Source: CAWCWK01 sp963842125 (lineage in GTDB: Bacteria; Pseudomonadota; Alphaproteobacteria; Rhizobiales; CAWCWK01). From it: a stretch of DNA of 64,000 nucleotides. The notes under the pieces are model-generated. The model made no database searches. It was not told where the DNA came from and saw only the letters and a program-made list of their open reading frames with translations. Numbering within the stretch: the first letter of the stretch is position 1; every line of letters begins with the position of its first letter. The DNA is taken from NCBI GenBank assembly GCA_963842125.1, contig CAWJFE010000001.1, positions 682,001-746,000 of the forward strand, given 5' to 3'. Both the position numbers and the translations under genes were made by a program. Below, in pieces: positions 27,615-36,424 of the stretch.

Positions 27615-28076
27615 CTAGCCGGCCCGGCGCAGGCGCACCACTACGTCGACGCGGTCGATGACGAGACCGTCCGGCGCCGGCGGCAGGTCGGAGACGCTGA
27701 CATGGCCGACCGGAATGTCGAGGATGCGGTCCTCGTCCTCGATGAAGAAATGGTGGTGGTCCGACACGTTGGTGTCGAAATAGGTCCGCGCGCCCTCGAC
27801 CGAGACCTCGCGCAGGAGTCCCGCCCGGGTGAACTGGTTGAGCGTGTTGTAGACCGTGGCGAGCGAGACCGTCTCGCCGGCCGCGCCGCATTCCTCGTGC
27901 AGTCCTTCGGCCGTCACGTGCCGGTCGGCCGTGAAGAGGCGCTGCGCGAGGGCGAGGCGCTGACGGGTGGGGCGTAGGCCCGCCTCGCTGAGACGCCCGC
28001 GCAGAGCGGCGACGTTCGCCGCACCCTCTCCCGTTGCCTCTTCAGCCCGAATTTCCATCTCGCTACGCGCTGCCAT
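27615..28076 (-). CDS. irr: Iron response regulator Irr (Fur family)
   Basis: 153 residues. Winged helix: RLSEAGLRPTRQRLALAQRL and AATVYNTL-type segment SLATVYNTLNQFTRAGLLRE (71-90). The heme-sensing HHH motif is at 107-109 in SDHHHFFIEDE. No structural CxxC pairs are present, which distinguishes Irr from Fur/Zur. Irr controls heme synthesis and iron genes in Hyphomicrobiales and is degraded or inactivated by heme. It is divergent from fabA, a conserved arrangement in the order. Confidence 0.94.
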   Translation of the reverse strand: MAARSEMEIRAEEATGEGAANVAALRGRLSEAGLRPTRQRLALAQRLFTADRHVTAEGLHEECGAAGETVSLATVYNTLNQFTRAGLLREVSVEGARTYFDTNVSDHHHFFIEDEDRILDIPVGHVSVSDLPPAPDGLVIDRVDVVVRLRRAG

Positions 28077-28437
28077 CGTTCCGGTGCATCCGCTCGTCTT
28101 GACCGTCGGCGCCAGCCTTGCGCAGGTTCGTGCGGGGCCGGAAGGACGATTTGTTCAAACCGATCATAGGATTGACCGAGAGGCGAGGCAAGGCGAGACG
28201 ACCAAGGGTCGCGCGAACACGGTCAATTCGGGCTGCTGGGCCCGGGGCGGGGCAGCGCCCGGTCGCGCCCAACGACGCCTCGACGCTATTCGCCACGCCA
28301 GCCGACTTGTTCCCCGCCTCCCCCCTGTCGTAGAAGGCCGGACGACGCGGATGCCCCCGGGTCCGCGGTACGGCGCCGACGGCACGAGGGGCGCCGGCGG
28401 CATCGAGGACGCGTATGGCGCGCAAAGGCGGACGTGA
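28077..28437. other. Divergent intergenic region between irr and fabA
   Basis: About 360 bases without a supported gene. It should contain the irr and fabA promoters. The AT-richest part is 28150-28180 (TTTGTTCAAACCGATCATAG). No clear Irr box (ICE-type palindrome) could be picked out by eye. Confidence 0.55.
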
Positions 28438-28956
28438 ATGAGCGATCGAGCTTCGAGCTATTCCTACGAGGACCTGCTGCGCTGCGGCCATGGCGAACTC
28501 TTCGGGCCGGGCAATGCGCAGCTGCCGTTGCCGCCCATGCTGATGTTCGACCGGATCACCGAGATCAGCGAGGACGGCGGCGCCTCGGGCAAGGGCCACG
28601 TGCGGGCCGAGCTCGATGTGCGCCCCGACCTCTGGTTCTTCCCCTGCCATTTCGAGGGCGACCCGGTGATGCCCGGTTGCCTGGGGCTCGATGCGCTCTG
28701 GCAGATGGTCGGCTTCCATCTCGGCTGGCTCGGCGCACCGGGCCGGGGCCGCGCGCTCGGCGTCGGCGAGGTCAAGTTCACCGATCAGGTTCTCCCCTCG
28801 GTCAAGCGCGTGGAATACGGCGTCGATCTCAAGCGCGTCATGCGAGGCCGGCTCAATCTCGGTATCGCGGACGGCTGGCTGAAGGCCGATGGTGAGACCA
28901 TCTACGAGGCCAAGATGCTGCGTGTCGGGCTCTTTACCCCGCAAGAGGCCGGTTGA
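28438..28956 (+). CDS. fabA: 3-hydroxydecanoyl-ACP dehydratase/isomerase FabA
   Basis: 172 residues, the usual FabA length. The active site is visible: His71 in FFPCHFEGDPVMPGCLGLDA and Asp85 in LDALWQMVGF. It dehydrates 3-hydroxydecanoyl-ACP and isomerises the trans-2 to the cis-3 double bond, committing chains to unsaturated fatty acids. fabB follows after 165 bases in the same direction and irr is divergent. Confidence 0.97.
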   Translation: MSDRASSYSYEDLLRCGHGELFGPGNAQLPLPPMLMFDRITEISEDGGASGKGHVRAELDVRPDLWFFPCHFEGDPVMPGCLGLDALWQMVGFHLGWLGAPGRGRALGVGEVKFTDQVLPSVKRVEYGVDLKRVMRGRLNLGIADGWLKADGETIYEAKMLRVGLFTPQEAG

Positions 28957-29121
28957 GGCCGGCGAGCCCGCCGATCCTTCGTCCACCGGCCTGACAGTCG
29001 AGCGAGAAACGATTAGGTCTGGGTGGCGTGCGGGCGAGACCGCGCAGGCGCTTCGTGCGGCCTCGGGTGCGATCCTTCGTGCAATCCCCGGCCGCGCGTC
29101 AACACATTCGAGGAGTCCCGT

Positions 29122-30351
29122 ATGTCCATCACCACCCGCCGCGTGGTCGTCACCGGCCTCGGCATCGTCTCCTCGATCGGCAATACGGCCGAGGAGGTGA
29201 CGGAGAGCCTGCGCGACGCGCGCTCCGGCATTCGCTTCGACGAGGAGATGGCCGAACACGGCTTTCGCAGCCAAGTCTCCGGCCGCCCGGAGATCGATAT
29301 CGAGGCCCATGTAGACCGGCGCTCCCTGCGCTTTCACGGCCGGGGCACGGCCTGGAACCACATCGCCATGGACCGCGCGATCGCGGATGCCGGGCTGGAG
29401 GAGACCGAGGTCTCCAACCCACGCACGGGCATCATCATGGGTTCGGGCGGACCCTCGACCAAGGTGATCGTCGAGGCCGCCGACACGACCCGCCAGAACG
29501 GTAGCCCGAAGCGGATCGGTCCCTTCGCCGTCCCCAAGGCCATGTCGTCGACGGCCTCGGCCACGCTCGCCACCTTCTTCCATATCAAGGGCTTCAACTA
29601 TTCGATCGCCTCGGCCTGCTCGACCTCGGCGCATTGCATCGGCGATGCGGCCGACCAGATCCGGCTCGGCCGTCAGGACGTGATGTTCGCCGGCGGGTGC
29701 GAGGACCTGCACTGGACGCAATCCAACCTCTTCGACGCCATGGGCGCCATGTCGTCCAAGCACAACGAGACCCCAGAGACCGCGTCCAGGGCCTATGACG
29801 CGACGCGGGACGGTTTCGTCATCGCCGGCGGCGCAGGCGTCCTCGTGCTGGAGGAGCTGGAGCACGCCCGCGCGCGGGGCGCCACCATCTATGCCGAGCT
29901 GACGGGCTATGGCGCCACGTCCGACGGGCACGACATGGTCGCTCCGTCCGGCGAGGGCGCGGTGCGGTGCATGCGCATGGCGCTCGAGGGCGTCGAGGGC
30001 TTGGTCGACTACATCAATCCCCACGCGACCTCCACGCCGGTCGGCGACACCAAGGAGGTCGAGGCGCTGCGCGAGGTCTTCGGCGACGCTTGCCCGCCCG
30101 TCTCGGCAACGAAATCCCTCACCGGACACTCGCTCGGCGCCGCCGGCGTGCAGGAGGCGATCTATTCGCTCCTCATGATGCAGGGCGGCTTCATGGCCCA
30201 AAGCGCCCACATTTCCGAGATCGATCCCGACTTCGCCGACATGCCGATCCTGATGGAGCGGCGCGAGGCGGCGCTGACGACCGTGATGTCGAACTCGTTC
30301 GGGTTCGGGGGGACGAACGCCACGCTCGTCTTTCAAGCACTCGACCGGTAA
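29122..30351 (+). CDS. fabB: 3-oxoacyl-ACP synthase I FabB
   Basis: 409 residues from ATG 29122 (preceded by GAGGAGTCCCGT). The condensing Cys166 lies in SIASACSTSAHCIGDAADQI. The two histidines are in INPHATSTPVGDTKE and KSLTGHSLGAAGVQEAI, giving the Cys-His-His triad of KAS I. It elongates cis-3-decenoyl-ACP, partnering FabA in unsaturated fatty acid synthesis. In related genomes fabI commonly follows; here the next 475 bases carry no recognisable gene. Confidence 0.97.
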   Translation: MSITTRRVVVTGLGIVSSIGNTAEEVTESLRDARSGIRFDEEMAEHGFRSQVSGRPEIDIEAHVDRRSLRFHGRGTAWNHIAMDRAIADAGLEETEVSNPRTGIIMGSGGPSTKVIVEAADTTRQNGSPKRIGPFAVPKAMSSTASATLATFFHIKGFNYSIASACSTSAHCIGDAADQIRLGRQDVMFAGGCEDLHWTQSNLFDAMGAMSSKHNETPETASRAYDATRDGFVIAGGAGVLVLEELEHARARGATIYAELTGYGATSDGHDMVAPSGEGAVRCMRMALEGVEGLVDYINPHATSTPVGDTKEVEALREVFGDACPPVSATKSLTGHSLGAAGVQEAIYSLLMMQGGFMAQSAHISEIDPDFADMPILMERREAALTTVMSNSFGFGGTNATLVFQALDR

Positions 30352-30826
30352 CCGTCCGCCGCACAGCGCTCCGGCGCGCAAGCGCCAGGAACGGCTCCGG
30401 TGCGCATCGGAACGCAGGCCAATCGACGACGAGAGCGGCTCCTGCACAGCTTGATTCGGTAGGCGATCAGGACCCCAGCCGTCGTTCTCCGGCACCGACC
30501 CGGGAATCCGGCGGCGCAGTAAGCAGACCTCTGTCCGACCTTCCAGCGCATCGCACGACCTGCGACGGTTGGCCTGATCAAGGCGACGTGATTGCCGCTC
30601 TGGAGCCTTGGGTCGGTGCCGGAGGATGACGAAGAGGATAGGGGAGAGGTCAAGCCGACGTTTGCGAGAACGGCTCAAGCAACGCCGCCGCGATCCGCAA
30701 TACCGAGCCACCCGACCTAGCCACCTCCCCCGTTTCATCCTATAGCGCTGACGCGTTTTCAGCCCCGACCCTGCCCGATCCCGGGACGGGGCTCTTGCCG
30801 CCCTGTCGTCGTTCCGGGAGCGTGAT
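30352..30826. other. Non-coding stretch between fabB and the DUF2628 gene
   Basis: About 475 bases. Several long open frames on the minus strand have no family likeness and look like shadows of high GC. No fabI remnant was recognised. Short imperfect repeats of CGGCTCCGGTGCGCATCGGA type are present near 30380-30410. Nothing functional identified. Confidence 0.5.
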
Positions 30827-31270
30827 GTGTCGACCTACACCGTCCACGAGCCCCCGCGCGGCACGAACCGCCTCGACCGCGCGGCGCGCATGGCCTTCGT
30901 CAGGGACGGCTTCTCCTGGGGCGCCTTCCTCGTACCCGTCATCTGGCTGATCTGGCGGCGCATGTGGTGGATTCTCGCGGTCTACCTCGCGGCGGCCCTC
31001 GTCCTCACGCTCCTTCTCGACTGGTGGGCGCCGAACGAGGCGGTGCAAGTCGTCATCGGTCTCGGCTTCGCGCTCCTCTTCGCCTTCGAGGCGAACGCAC
31101 TGCGACGCTGGTCGCTCCGGCGCCAGAACTGGCGCCAGGCCGGCATCGCCGTGGGTGCGGGCCGGGACGGCGCCGAGCGCGATTTCTTCGCGCGCTGGCT
31201 CGTGCCCGCCGCCGATCCGCGTATGCAGAGCCCCGCTCCCGTCCTCGGCTCGATGCCGAGCGCGGCCTGA
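30827..31270 (+). CDS. DUF2628 membrane protein
   Basis: 147 residues from a GTG at 30827. An ATG two bases earlier is in another frame. DUF2628 signature: an N-terminal stretch AFVRDGFSWGAFLVPVIWLI followed by WRRMWWILAVYLAAALVLTL and VVIGLGFALLFAFEANALRR, three membrane helices, then a soluble tail. These proteins are common in Hyphomicrobiales immediately upstream of hisH, as here (16-base gap). Function unknown; co-transcription with the his genes is likely. Confidence 0.85.
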   Translation: MSTYTVHEPPRGTNRLDRAARMAFVRDGFSWGAFLVPVIWLIWRRMWWILAVYLAAALVLTLLLDWWAPNEAVQVVIGLGFALLFAFEANALRRWSLRRQNWRQAGIAVGAGRDGAERDFFARWLVPAADPRMQSPAPVLGSMPSAA

Positions 31271-31286
31271 CGGGCGTGGCGGCGCC

Positions 31287-31946
31287 ATGACGTCGGAGAC
31301 CGTCGCCCTCATCGACTACGGCTCGGGCAACCTCCACTCGGCCGCCAAGTCGCTGGAGCGCGCCGCTCGGGAGGGCGGGAGCGGCCAGTCGATCCGCGTG
31401 ACGGACGATCCCGATGTCGTGCGCCGGGCCGGGCGCATCGTGCTGCCCGGCGTCGGCGCCTTCGCCGACTGCCGGCGCGGGCTCGATGCGGTCGACGGCA
31501 TGGTCGAGGCGCTCGAAGAGGCGGTCCTGGCGCAGGGCACGCCCTTTCTTGGCATCTGCGTCGGCCAGCAGCTCATGGCGACGCGGGGCGAGGAATTCGG
31601 CGGCGCGCGCGGTCTCGGCTGGCTCGGCGGCACCGTCGTTCGCATCGTGCCCGACGACCCTGCCCTCAAGATACCGCACATGGGCTGGAATACGCTGCGA
31701 TCCCATCGCCCACACGCCCTTTTGGACGGCATCCCGCTCGGGGAGGAGGGCCGGCACGCCTATTTCGTCCACTCCTTCCACATTGCGCTCGACGACGAGG
31801 CCGCCCTCGTCGCGACGTCGCCCTATGGCGGCCCGGTGACGGCCGTCGTGGGACGCGACAACATGGTCGGGACGCAGTTCCACCCGGAGAAGAGTCAGGA
31901 ACTGGGCCTCGCCCTTCTCGCCAACTTCCTGAGGTGGTCGCCTTGA
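31287..31946 (+). CDS. hisH: Imidazole glycerol phosphate synthase, glutaminase subunit HisH
   Basis: 219 residues from ATG 31287. Class I glutamine amidotransferase: nucleophile Cys91 in TPFLGICVGQQLMA, PHMGWN segment, and the His-Glu pair in GTQFHPEKSQELG. It supplies ammonia to HisF for imidazole ring closure in histidine synthesis. hisA, hisF and hisE follow on the same strand. A hairpin with a short T-run lies between hisH and hisA. Confidence 0.96.
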   Translation: MTSETVALIDYGSGNLHSAAKSLERAAREGGSGQSIRVTDDPDVVRRAGRIVLPGVGAFADCRRGLDAVDGMVEALEEAVLAQGTPFLGICVGQQLMATRGEEFGGARGLGWLGGTVVRIVPDDPALKIPHMGWNTLRSHRPHALLDGIPLGEEGRHAYFVHSFHIALDDEAALVATSPYGGPVTAVVGRDNMVGTQFHPEKSQELGLALLANFLRWSP

Positions 31947-32281
31947 GGCGACCACCGGGGCTGCCAAAGGTCCCCTCCCATGCCTAGCCCGCCGGCGCGA
32001 GGCGAAAGGATGCGGAGGGGATCTAGGGGTGGGTTGACGAGCGGCACGAGCCGCCGTGGCACACCAGCCTCGCAGCGCGATACGCTACGCCGCGGCCATC
32101 CCCTCAAAGCCCACGAACCACGCGAGCGACGACCACATCACACCCGGCCATGACGATCCCACGCCCGACCGGAGATCGTGCTGGCCAAACCGCCTTGAAG
32201 CCCTTACGGGCTGGTCAGCCCCATCCCAACCCTTCCCCAATCATGGGGAAGGGCTTTTGCTCCCTGCCGGTTCGTCTGCTC
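31947..32281 (+). other. Unusually long hisH-hisA spacer
   Basis: 335 bases inside a set of genes normally packed tightly. It contains one reverse-oriented copy of the dispersed 20-bp repeat (31986-32005, CGCCGGCGCGAGG core) and a strong terminator-like hairpin (32230-32258). No gene is supported. Confidence 0.65.
32230..32258 (+). terminator. Perfect 10-bp hairpin with CTTTT tail between hisH and hisA
   Basis: CCCTTCCCCA (32230-32239), loop ATCA and TGGGGAAGGG (32244-32253) are followed by CTTTT. The shape is that of an intrinsic terminator or attenuator, 24 bases before the hisA start. A related imperfect stem (CCTTCCCATTCATGGGAAAGG) precedes hisF at about 33129-33149, so it may instead be a dispersed palindrome. 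Confidence 0.6.
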
Positions 32282-33030
32282 ATGCCGTTCGTCGTTTACC
32301 CCGCCATCGATCTCAAATCCGGCGCCTGCGTCCGCCTCGTCGCGGGCGAGATGGAGAGCGCCACCGTCTTCAACGACGATCCGGCCGCGCAGGCGGCCAG
32401 CTTCGAGGCGGCCGGCTTCACCCATCTCCACGTCGTCGATCTCGACGGCGCCTTCGCGGGCCGCGCCGAGAACCGCTCGGCGGTCGAGGCGATCCTCGGC
32501 GCGACCGCATGCCGGTCCAGCTCGGCGGCGGCATTCGCAGCCTCGACCAGATCGCGGACTGGCTGGAGGCGGGCGTCCAGCGCGTCATTCTCGGCACGGC
32601 GGCCCTGCGCGATCCCGAACTCGTGCGCGAGGGCGCACGGCGCTATCCGGGCCAGATCGTCGTCGGCATCGACGCCAAGGGCTGCGCGGCCGATGCGTCG
32701 GGTGCCGGCTTCGTCGCCGTCGAGGGCTGGGCGCAAGGCAGCGACATGCCCGCCTTAGACCTCGCCCGCCGCTTCGAGGACGCGGGCGTCGCGGCCATCG
32801 TCTTCACCGACATCGAGCGCGACGGCCGGCTCCAGGGCGTCAACGCGGAGGCCACGCGCCGGGTCGCGGCGGCGACCGACATTCCCGTCATCGCGTCGGG
32901 CGGCGTTGCGGGGATCGGCGATGTGAAGGCGTTGGTGGCGGGCGGCGGGGTGGCCGGCGTGATCACGGGACGAGCGCTCTATGATGGGCGGTTGGATCCG
33001 GCGGCGGCGCTGGCGGCGGCGGCGGGGTAG
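32282..33030 (+). pseudogene. hisA: HisA (ProFAR isomerase), single frameshift near 32505
   Basis: ATG 32282 opens MPFVVYPAIDLKSGACVRLV, including the catalytic Asp of the HisA barrel. After AVEAILGAT the frame breaks at about 32503-32507, and MPVQLGGGIRSLDQIADWLE continues one frame back through VVGIDAKG, IVFTDIERDGRLQGVN and VIASGGVAGIGDVKALVAGG. Adding one C in GCGACCGCATG restores ATRMPVQLGGGIR, which reads as a normal HisA of about 249 residues. The loss of one base in a C pair, with both halves well conserved, suggests a sequencing error rather than a dead gene. HisA isomerises ProFAR to PRFAR in histidine synthesis. Confidence 0.9.
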
Positions 33031-33187
33031 CTGGGATCGGTCTTTGGGGAGGGTCGCAAGAGCGTCGAAGCCGGCGAGACTTGTGCGCGACAGCGTCTTG
33101 CGACGCTTTTCAACGCATCCCTAAATCCCTTCCCATTCATGGGAAAGGACCTTTATCGGCTGGCGCCGTCTGCTTGGAGGTTTGCTT

Positions 33188-33961
33188 GTGTTGAAAACCC
33201 GCGTCATCCCTTGCCTGGATGTCTCGAACGGCCGGGTGGTCAAGGGCGTGCGCTTCGTCGATCTCGTCGATGCGGGCGATCCGGTGGAGGCGGCCATCGC
33301 CTATGATGCGGCCGGGGCGGACGAGCTCTGCTTTCTCGACATCACCGCGAGCCATGAGGCGCGGGGCACGCTGCTCGATGTCGTCTCCCGCACGGCCGAG
33401 GCCTGCTTCATGCCGCTCACCGTCGGCGGTGGGGTGCGGGCCGTCGAGGATGTGCGCGCACTCTTGCTGGCGGGCGCCGACAAGGTCTCGATCAACACGG
33501 CGGCCGTGAACGATCCCGAACTCGTCGCCCGGGCTTCGACCAAATTCGGCGCGCAGTGCATCACCGTCGCCATCGACGCCAAGACGGTCTCCGGACCGGG
33601 TGAGGCGCCGCGCTTCGAGATCTTCACCCATGGCGGGCGCCGCGAGACGGGCATCGACGCCGTCGCCTTCGCGAAGACGGTCGCCGCACTCGGCGCCGGC
33701 GAGATCCTCCTGACGTCGATGGACCGGGACGGCACGCGCATCGGCTACGACATCCCGCTCACCCGTGCGATCGCGGACGCGGTCGATATCCCGGTCATCG
33801 CGTCGGGCGGCGTGGGCGGCATGGACGATTTCGTGACTGGCGTGACGGAGGGCCATGCCAGCGCGGTGCTCGCCGCCTCGATCTTCCATTTCGGCGAGGC
33901 GAGCGTCGGCGAGGTCAAGGCGCACATGCACGCGGCCGGCGTGCCGGTCCGCCTCGCCTGA
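33188..33961 (+). CDS. hisF: Imidazole glycerol phosphate synthase, cyclase subunit HisF
   Basis: 257 residues from GTG 33188. GGAGG at 33176-33180 is 7 bases upstream and decides this start over a TTG at 33182. Barrel motifs: VIPCLDVSNGRVVKGVRF with catalytic Asp, PLTVGGGVRAVEDVRALLLA, VSINTAAVNDP, LLTSMDRDGTRIGYD with the second catalytic Asp, and VIASGGVGGMDDF. It forms the complex with HisH that makes imidazole glycerol phosphate and AICAR. It lies 157 bases after hisA. Confidence 0.97.
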   Translation: MLKTRVIPCLDVSNGRVVKGVRFVDLVDAGDPVEAAIAYDAAGADELCFLDITASHEARGTLLDVVSRTAEACFMPLTVGGGVRAVEDVRALLLAGADKVSINTAAVNDPELVARASTKFGAQCITVAIDAKTVSGPGEAPRFEIFTHGGRRETGIDAVAFAKTVAALGAGEILLTSMDRDGTRIGYDIPLTRAIADAVDIPVIASGGVGGMDDFVTGVTEGHASAVLAASIFHFGEASVGEVKAHMHAAGVPVRLA

Positions 33962-33977
33962 CAAGCGCCTGACGGCG

Positions 33978-34280
33978 CTAGCGCGGGAGGCGCGTGCGCA
34001 GGATCGCGGCCAGCGGATCGGCCTCGTGGACGAGCGCGTCGGCCGCGTCGGCAGCGAAGGGCGGCACGATGCCGACCACACGCACCCGCCGGGGCGCGAA
34101 CGCTTCGAAGCTGCGCGCGACCTTCGTTGCGGCCGTTTCCACCTTCTCGAAATTGGGCCGGTCGAGCGGGCGCACGTCGAGCGCGGATGCGCCGGAGACG
34201 CTGCACAGTACCAGCGCTGCGCCCATGATCATGGACAGTCGGCGATGTCTGCCGCTGTCATTCGTCGTCTGCCCGATCAT
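33978..34280 (-). CDS. Small secreted hypothetical protein
   Basis: 100 residues from ATG 34278-34280, or about 83 from an internal ATG in SMIMGAALV. A signal-like segment (MIMGAALVLCSVSGASA) is followed by LDVRPLDRPNFEKVETAATK and a basic, proline-containing end. No family recognised. It lies convergent to hisF and on the opposite strand to hisE, interrupting the his set; the region could also be non-coding. Short length and lack of known relatives keep confidence low. Confidence 0.4.
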   Translation of the reverse strand: MIGQTTNDSGRHRRLSMIMGAALVLCSVSGASALDVRPLDRPNFEKVETAATKVARSFEAFAPRRVRVVGIVPPFAADAADALVHEADPLAAILRTRLPR

Positions 34281-34487
34281 TGCCCGTCCCCGTTCCCGTT
34301 GATGGGCGAAGTGTGGCGCAAGGAATCGAAGATGCGGTGGGATCGCACGGTGGCATTTGATCGAATTGCGCAACGATCGGACGGGATCGGCGCAGCGGCC
34401 CGCCTCCATCCCGTTTCCGGCGGGAAAATGCCGGACCCGGTCGTGTGCCGCTTGCCTCGTGCGCCCGCACCGTGCCATCCCGTTGTG

Positions 34488-34847
34488 ATGAACGCTTCGC
34501 CTTTGCAGACCGGAACCCTCGGCGCCGCCCTCGACAGGCTGGCGGAGACGGTGGCCGTGCGAGCCGGCGAGAGCGCGCAGACCTCCTACACGGCCCGGCT
34601 TCTCGCCAAGGGTGTTCCCAAATGTGCCCAGAAGCTGGGCGAGGAGGCGGTCGAGCTCGCCATCGCGGCCACGCTCGGCGATACGGACGAAACCCGCAAG
34701 GAGGCCGCCGATCTTCTCTATCACCTCGCCGTGCTGCTGCACGCGTCGGGCGTCGATCCTACCGATGTGGCGATGGAGCTCGGACGACGCGAGGGCATCT
34801 CGGGCCTGGCGGAGAAAGCGGCGCGCGGCGGAGACGCGGCCCGGTGA
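34488..34847 (+). CDS. hisE: Phosphoribosyl-ATP pyrophosphatase HisE
   Basis: 119 residues from ATG 34488. The MazG-like HisE core shows SYTARLLAKGVPKCAQKLGE, EAVELAIAA, then DETRKEAADLLYHLAVLLHA with the metal-binding E/D residues. It hydrolyses phosphoribosyl-ATP to phosphoribosyl-AMP, the second step of histidine synthesis. Its stop overlaps the GTG of the coaA reading frame (GTGA at 34844), indicating coupled translation. Confidence 0.95.
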   Translation: MNASPLQTGTLGAALDRLAETVAVRAGESAQTSYTARLLAKGVPKCAQKLGEEAVELAIAATLGDTDETRKEAADLLYHLAVLLHASGVDPTDVAMELGRREGISGLAEKAARGGDAAR

Positions 34848-36313
34848 ACCCATCCGGCCACGGGGCATCCAGCCCCGACGTTTCACGCGAAACGCCCTCC
34901 TCCGAAGCCCCCGACCCGCCGCCGTCATCCCTTGACGGAGTCCGGACGGCGCCATCGGACCGCCTGCCTGCAAACGGCTCGGCGGGCAAACACGTCGATG
35001 ATCCGCAGGATGGCGCGCGGCCAGACGAGAGCGGTCCGTCCGCCCAAGGCACCCCCAACCCGTCAGCGATAGACAGCACTCCCTCGCCGGAGCATGGCAA
35101 CGCCAGCCCAGCGCCGCACAGCAATTCCACCCTGCCGGCACAGGCCGCTCGCAGCCTGCCAGCGCGAGGCAAATCCAGCCCTTCGGCGCGAGACACAAAA
35201 GAGCCGCGGGTCACCCCCAGCCTGCCGGCGCAAGGCAAAGAAGAGCCGCGAGACAGTTCCAACCCATCGGCGCGAGACAGTTCCAGCCCGTCGGCGCGAG
35301 ACAGTTCCAGCCCGTCGGCGCGAGACAGTTCCAGCCCGTCGGCGCGAGACAATAATGGCTCGCTGCGCGATGGGCTGCCCTCGCCCTATCGTGTCTTCAG
35401 CCGGGAGGCGTGGTCGTCGCTGCGCGAGGGGACGCCGATGACGCTGACGGATGCGGAGGTCGTCCATCTGCGCGCCCTCAACGATCCGATCGAGCTGCCG
35501 GAGGTCGAGACGATCTACCTGCCGCTCTCGCGGCTGCTGAACCTCTACGTCACGGCGACCCAGCACCTCTTCCATGCCACCCGGCGCTTTCTGGCGGCGC
35601 GCGAGCGGGATGGCTTCACCAAGGTGCCTTACGTGATCGGCGTCGCGGGCTCGGTGGCGGTCGGCAAGTCGACGACGGCGCGGCTCCTCAAAGCGCTCCT
35701 CGCGCGCTGGCCATCGAGCCCGAAGGTCGATCTCGTCACGACGGACGGGTTCTTGAAGCCTAACGCGCAGCTGTCGGCCGAGGGTCTGATGGAGCGCAAG
35801 GGCTTTCCCGAGAGCTATGACGCGGAGCGTCTGCTGCGCTTCATGTCGGAGATCAAGGCCGGCGAGGGGCCGGTCCACGCGCCGGTCTACAGCCATCTCG
35901 AATACGATATCGTGGCCGAGCGGCGGCTGACGATCGACCGGCCGGACATTCTCATCCTCGAGGGTGTGAACGTGCTGCAGACCGGTGCGCCGGACGCCGA
36001 TCATATCCCTTACGTGTCCGACTATTTCGACTTCTCGATCTATATCGATGCGGAGGAGGCGATGCTGCGGCGCTGGTATGTCGAGCGTTTCATGGCGCTC
36101 CGCCAGACGGCGTTTCGCGATCCGCGCTCCTTCTTTCGCCAGTTCAGCGAGATACCGGACGCCGAGGCCGTTGCGATGGCGAACCGGATCTGGGACGAGA
36201 TCAACCTCGTCAACCTCCACCGGAACATCCTCCCCACCCGCCACCGGGCCGATCTTCTTCTCCACAAGGGCGAGGGCCACCTCATCGAGCGGGTGATGCT
36301 GCGGCGGCTTTGA
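34844..36313 (+). CDS. coaA: Type I pantothenate kinase with a repeat-expanded N-terminal extension
   Basis: The conserved kinase starts near LPSPYRVFSREAWSSL (about residue 180) and runs 310 residues to the stop: TPMTLTDAEVVHLRALNDPI, P-loop GVAGSVAVGKSTTARLL, VTTDGFLKPNAQL, SYDAERLLRF, YVSDYFDFSIYIDA. It phosphorylates pantothenate, the first step of CoA synthesis. No ATG, GTG or TTG was found in frame between the GTG at 34844 and the ATG inside TPMTL, which lies within the conserved domain. The GTG overlapping the hisE stop is therefore the best start. That gives 489 residues with a Ser/Pro/Ala/Arg-rich extension of about 180, partly made of the dispersed 24-bp repeat (SSSPSARD units). Alternatively a rare start codon close to the domain is used. 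Confidence 0.88.
   Translation: MNPSGHGASSPDVSRETPSSEAPDPPPSSLDGVRTAPSDRLPANGSAGKHVDDPQDGARPDESGPSAQGTPNPSAIDSTPSPEHGNASPAPHSNSTLPAQAARSLPARGKSSPSARDTKEPRVTPSLPAQGKEEPRDSSNPSARDSSSPSARDSSSPSARDSSSPSARDNNGSLRDGLPSPYRVFSREAWSSLREGTPMTLTDAEVVHLRALNDPIELPEVETIYLPLSRLLNLYVTATQHLFHATRRFLAARERDGFTKVPYVIGVAGSVAVGKSTTARLLKALLARWPSSPKVDLVTTDGFLKPNAQLSAEGLMERKGFPESYDAERLLRFMSEIKAGEGPVHAPVYSHLEYDIVAERRLTIDRPDILILEGVNVLQTGAPDADHIPYVSDYFDFSIYIDAEEAMLRRWYVERFMALRQTAFRDPRSFFRQFSEIPDAEAVAMANRIWDEINLVNLHRNILPTRHRADLLLHKGEGHLIERVMLRRL
35255..35350. repeat. Four in-frame 24-bp units of the dispersed repeat within coaA
   Basis: Units start at 35255, 35279, 35303 and 35327. The last three read AGTTCCAGCCCGTCGGCGCG followed by AGAC; the first has two changes. 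Each encodes eight residues (SSSPSARD or SSNPSARD). More diverged copies extend upstream to about 35150. The reverse complement matches the arrays at 24.2 and 8.3 kb. Confidence 0.94.
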
Positions 36314-36424
36314 GGGCCGCACGTCTCGGGCGGCCGAAGGGTTGGCCCTTCCGAAGCTCTGTGACAATCTGTCCGGCGGTGCGCCGCATGAGCTTGGCGG
36401 AGAGGCATAGTCGAGGGGACGGCA

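Noticed and set aside
28063..30738. An 891-codon minus-strand open frame opposite fabA-fabB
   Set aside because: FabA and FabB with complete active sites lie on the other strand; the long frame has no recognisable domain.
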